Source: an uncultured Lachnospiraceae bacterium (GTDB lineage: Bacteria; Bacillota; Clostridia; Lachnospirales; Lachnospiraceae). Taken from it: a stretch of 64,000 nt of DNA. Under the pieces are notes generated by a model, which was not told the DNA's origin, searched no databases, and saw only the letters and a program-made list of their open reading frames with translations. The position numbers and the translations under genes are program-made. Positions within the stretch are counted from its first letter, which is position 1; each line of letters opens with the position of its first letter. Positions 63,278 to 64,000 of this stretch are shown here, in pieces. The DNA lies in NCBI GenBank assembly GCA_934309145.1, contig CAKRCW010000011.1:1-64000 (forward strand), written 5' to 3'.

Positions 63278-63515
63278 TATACATGTTTCGTTCAGGTAAT
63301 CGCTGGCACTTTTCTTATCCTGGTGCTTTTCCTACGGATGATGGGTTTCATTCCGAGACCGTTTCCACTTATTGCTCCGAGCAGCGGCACTACATTCGTG
63401 CCATGCACTCATTAAGTGCCGGCTGTCGCAAACGTCCCTGCATGGAACCCATCATCCATCGGAAAAGCATCAGTATAAGAAAAGTTCCAGCGATTACCTG
63501 ACCGAAGTATGTATA
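63278..63515. repeat. Long palindrome family, copy E
   Basis: Imperfect palindrome of about 238 bp in reverse core orientation relative to copies C and D. Arms pair with several mismatches over some 75 nt. Core 63355-63441 differs from copy D by two bases in 87. It lies between the 5' region of the aldolase gene and the uvrA 3' end, with a separate hairpin at 63608-63644 between it and uvrA. Confidence 0.9.
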
Positions 63516-63607
63516 TCAGCGACCATTTTACATAGGTTTAACATAAATACTCTTTTGGATTTCACATAGCAGCAATATTATAATCACATAACCTGTCTAT
63601 ATTACAC

Positions 63608-63644
63608 AGACGGCAATACCACCCCCGTATCGGTATTGCCGTCT
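63608..63644. repeat. Perfect 13-bp inverted repeat, terminator-like
   Basis: AGACGGCAATACC (63608-63620) and GGTATTGCCGTCT (63632-63644). The T-run (AATTTTTATTTC) follows on the plus strand. It lies 6 nt after the uvrA stop on the minus strand, where no T-run follows, so it may stop transcripts poorly for uvrA, or stop an unknown plus-strand transcript that reads through copy E. Confidence 0.6.
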
Positions 63645-63649
63645 AATTT

Positions 63650-64000
63650 TTATTTCAGATATTTCTTAAGATACTTACCTGTGTAAGATTTCCTGCACTT
63701 AACTATCTCCTCAGGTGTTCCGCTGGCAACTATAGTGCCGCCCTTCTCTCCACCTTCAGGACCGATATCTATTATATAGTCAGCAGTTTTTATGACATCA
63801 AGGTTGTGCTCTATAACAACAACTGTATTGCCGCCCTCACACAACTTTCTAAGTATATCTACAAGCTTGTGCACATCTGCGAAATGAAGTCCTGTAGTCG
63901 GCTCATCTAATACATATATTGTCTTACCTGTGCTTCTTCTTGAAAGCTCGGTTGCAAGCTTAATTCTCTGTGCCTCGCCTCCTGAGAGAGTTGTGGATGG
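63650..64000 (-). CDS. uvrA: UvrABC system protein A, 3' part, truncated by window edge
   Basis: The frame is open to the right end; 116 residues plus the stop are visible. The ABC signature LSGGEAQRIKLA, Walker B YVLDEPTTGLHFADV and the D-loop/H-loop region VVVIEHNLDVIK fit the C-terminal ATPase of UvrA, which finds bulky DNA damage and hands it to UvrB. The last residues end in YTGKYLKKYLK, a usual UvrA C-terminus. Confidence 0.95.
   Translation of the reverse strand, partial: PSTTLSGGEAQRIKLATELSRRSTGKTIYVLDEPTTGLHFADVHKLVDILRKLCEGGNTVVVIEHNLDVIKTADYIIDIGPEGGEKGGTIVASGTPEEIVKCRKSYTGKYLKKYLK

Noticed and set aside
20750..63515. Palindromes as integron attC sites
   Set aside because: They have conserved tips and core with variable stems, as attC has, but there is no GTTRRRY/RYYYAAC pair, no cassette array and no integrase gene in the window.
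20750..63515. Palindromes as a CRISPR array or as transposase-bearing insertion elements
   Set aside because: Copies are kilobases apart, have no regular spacing and contain no ORF with transposase features.

Overview
This is about 64 kb of a low-GC Firmicute chromosome, most likely a gut Lachnospiraceae (Coprococcus/Roseburia-like). The family is inferred from gene content: CD1871A-type redox cassette, Rpn/PD-(D/E)XK transposase-like nucleases, MurT/GatD-type pair, tandem DUF4230 genes, a TtcA-like protein with an N-terminal rhodanese domain, and AGGAGG ribosome binding sites. No rRNA, tRNA or CRISPR array was seen. Most genes lie on the minus strand.

Layout. 1-6.6 kb: end of a MATE exporter, an EamA permease, a CIRCE-controlled Hsp20 gene followed by an unlisted 39-codon basic protein, an Rpn nuclease, a lipoprotein, and a ferredoxin-like protein divergent from a Crp/Fnr regulator. 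6.6-14.4 kb: the most interesting locus, a dlt-like surface-modification operon. It holds an amino-acid adenylation enzyme, a fold-III PLP decarboxylase and a carrier protein, flanked on both sides by an MBOAT acyltransferase plus SGNH protein pair. 14.5-20.7 kb: lipase-like hydrolase, xanthine phosphoribosyltransferase, rhodanese-TtcA fusion, an SGNH esterase, two DUF4230 proteins and an NSS-family sodium symporter. 20.9-25.9 kb: an SDR enzyme and a TetR-controlled FtsX-type ABC exporter with two matching operators. 26-33 kb: a divergent MurT/GatD-like pair and a MoxR-DUF58-transglutaminase operon. 33-40 kb: a second Rpn nuclease and a lipoprotein/ABC/secreted nuclease operon. 40-46 kb: a two-component/ABC module, malic enzyme and a radical SAM protein. 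46-53 kb: a three-gene MukBEF/Wadjet-like condensin (JetABC) with no JetD nuclease visible. 53-58 kb: a MATE exporter, a two-component system, and a CXXC mini-protein/4Fe-4S/TlpA redox operon. 58-64 kb: FucO-like alcohol dehydrogenase, a PAS protein, a membrane protein, an MBL hydrolase, class II aldolase and the 3' end of uvrA.

Five long palindromes (about 115-240 bp) recur at 20.75, 25.99, 28.44, 59.67 and 63.28 kb. Three of them share an almost invariant apical core of about 87 nt. The stems differ between copies but stay self-complementary. Four of the five begin 11-33 nt downstream of a minus-strand stop codon. I do not recognise this repeat family.

Working together: the adenylation-decarboxylase-carrier trio probably makes a carrier-bound amine that the two MBOAT/SGNH pairs export onto cell-surface polymers. 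The TetR/ABC, HK/RR/ABC and lipoprotein/ABC/nuclease groups are envelope-stress or peptide-export modules. The redox cassette at 56-58 kb is probably controlled by the divergent two-component system beside it.
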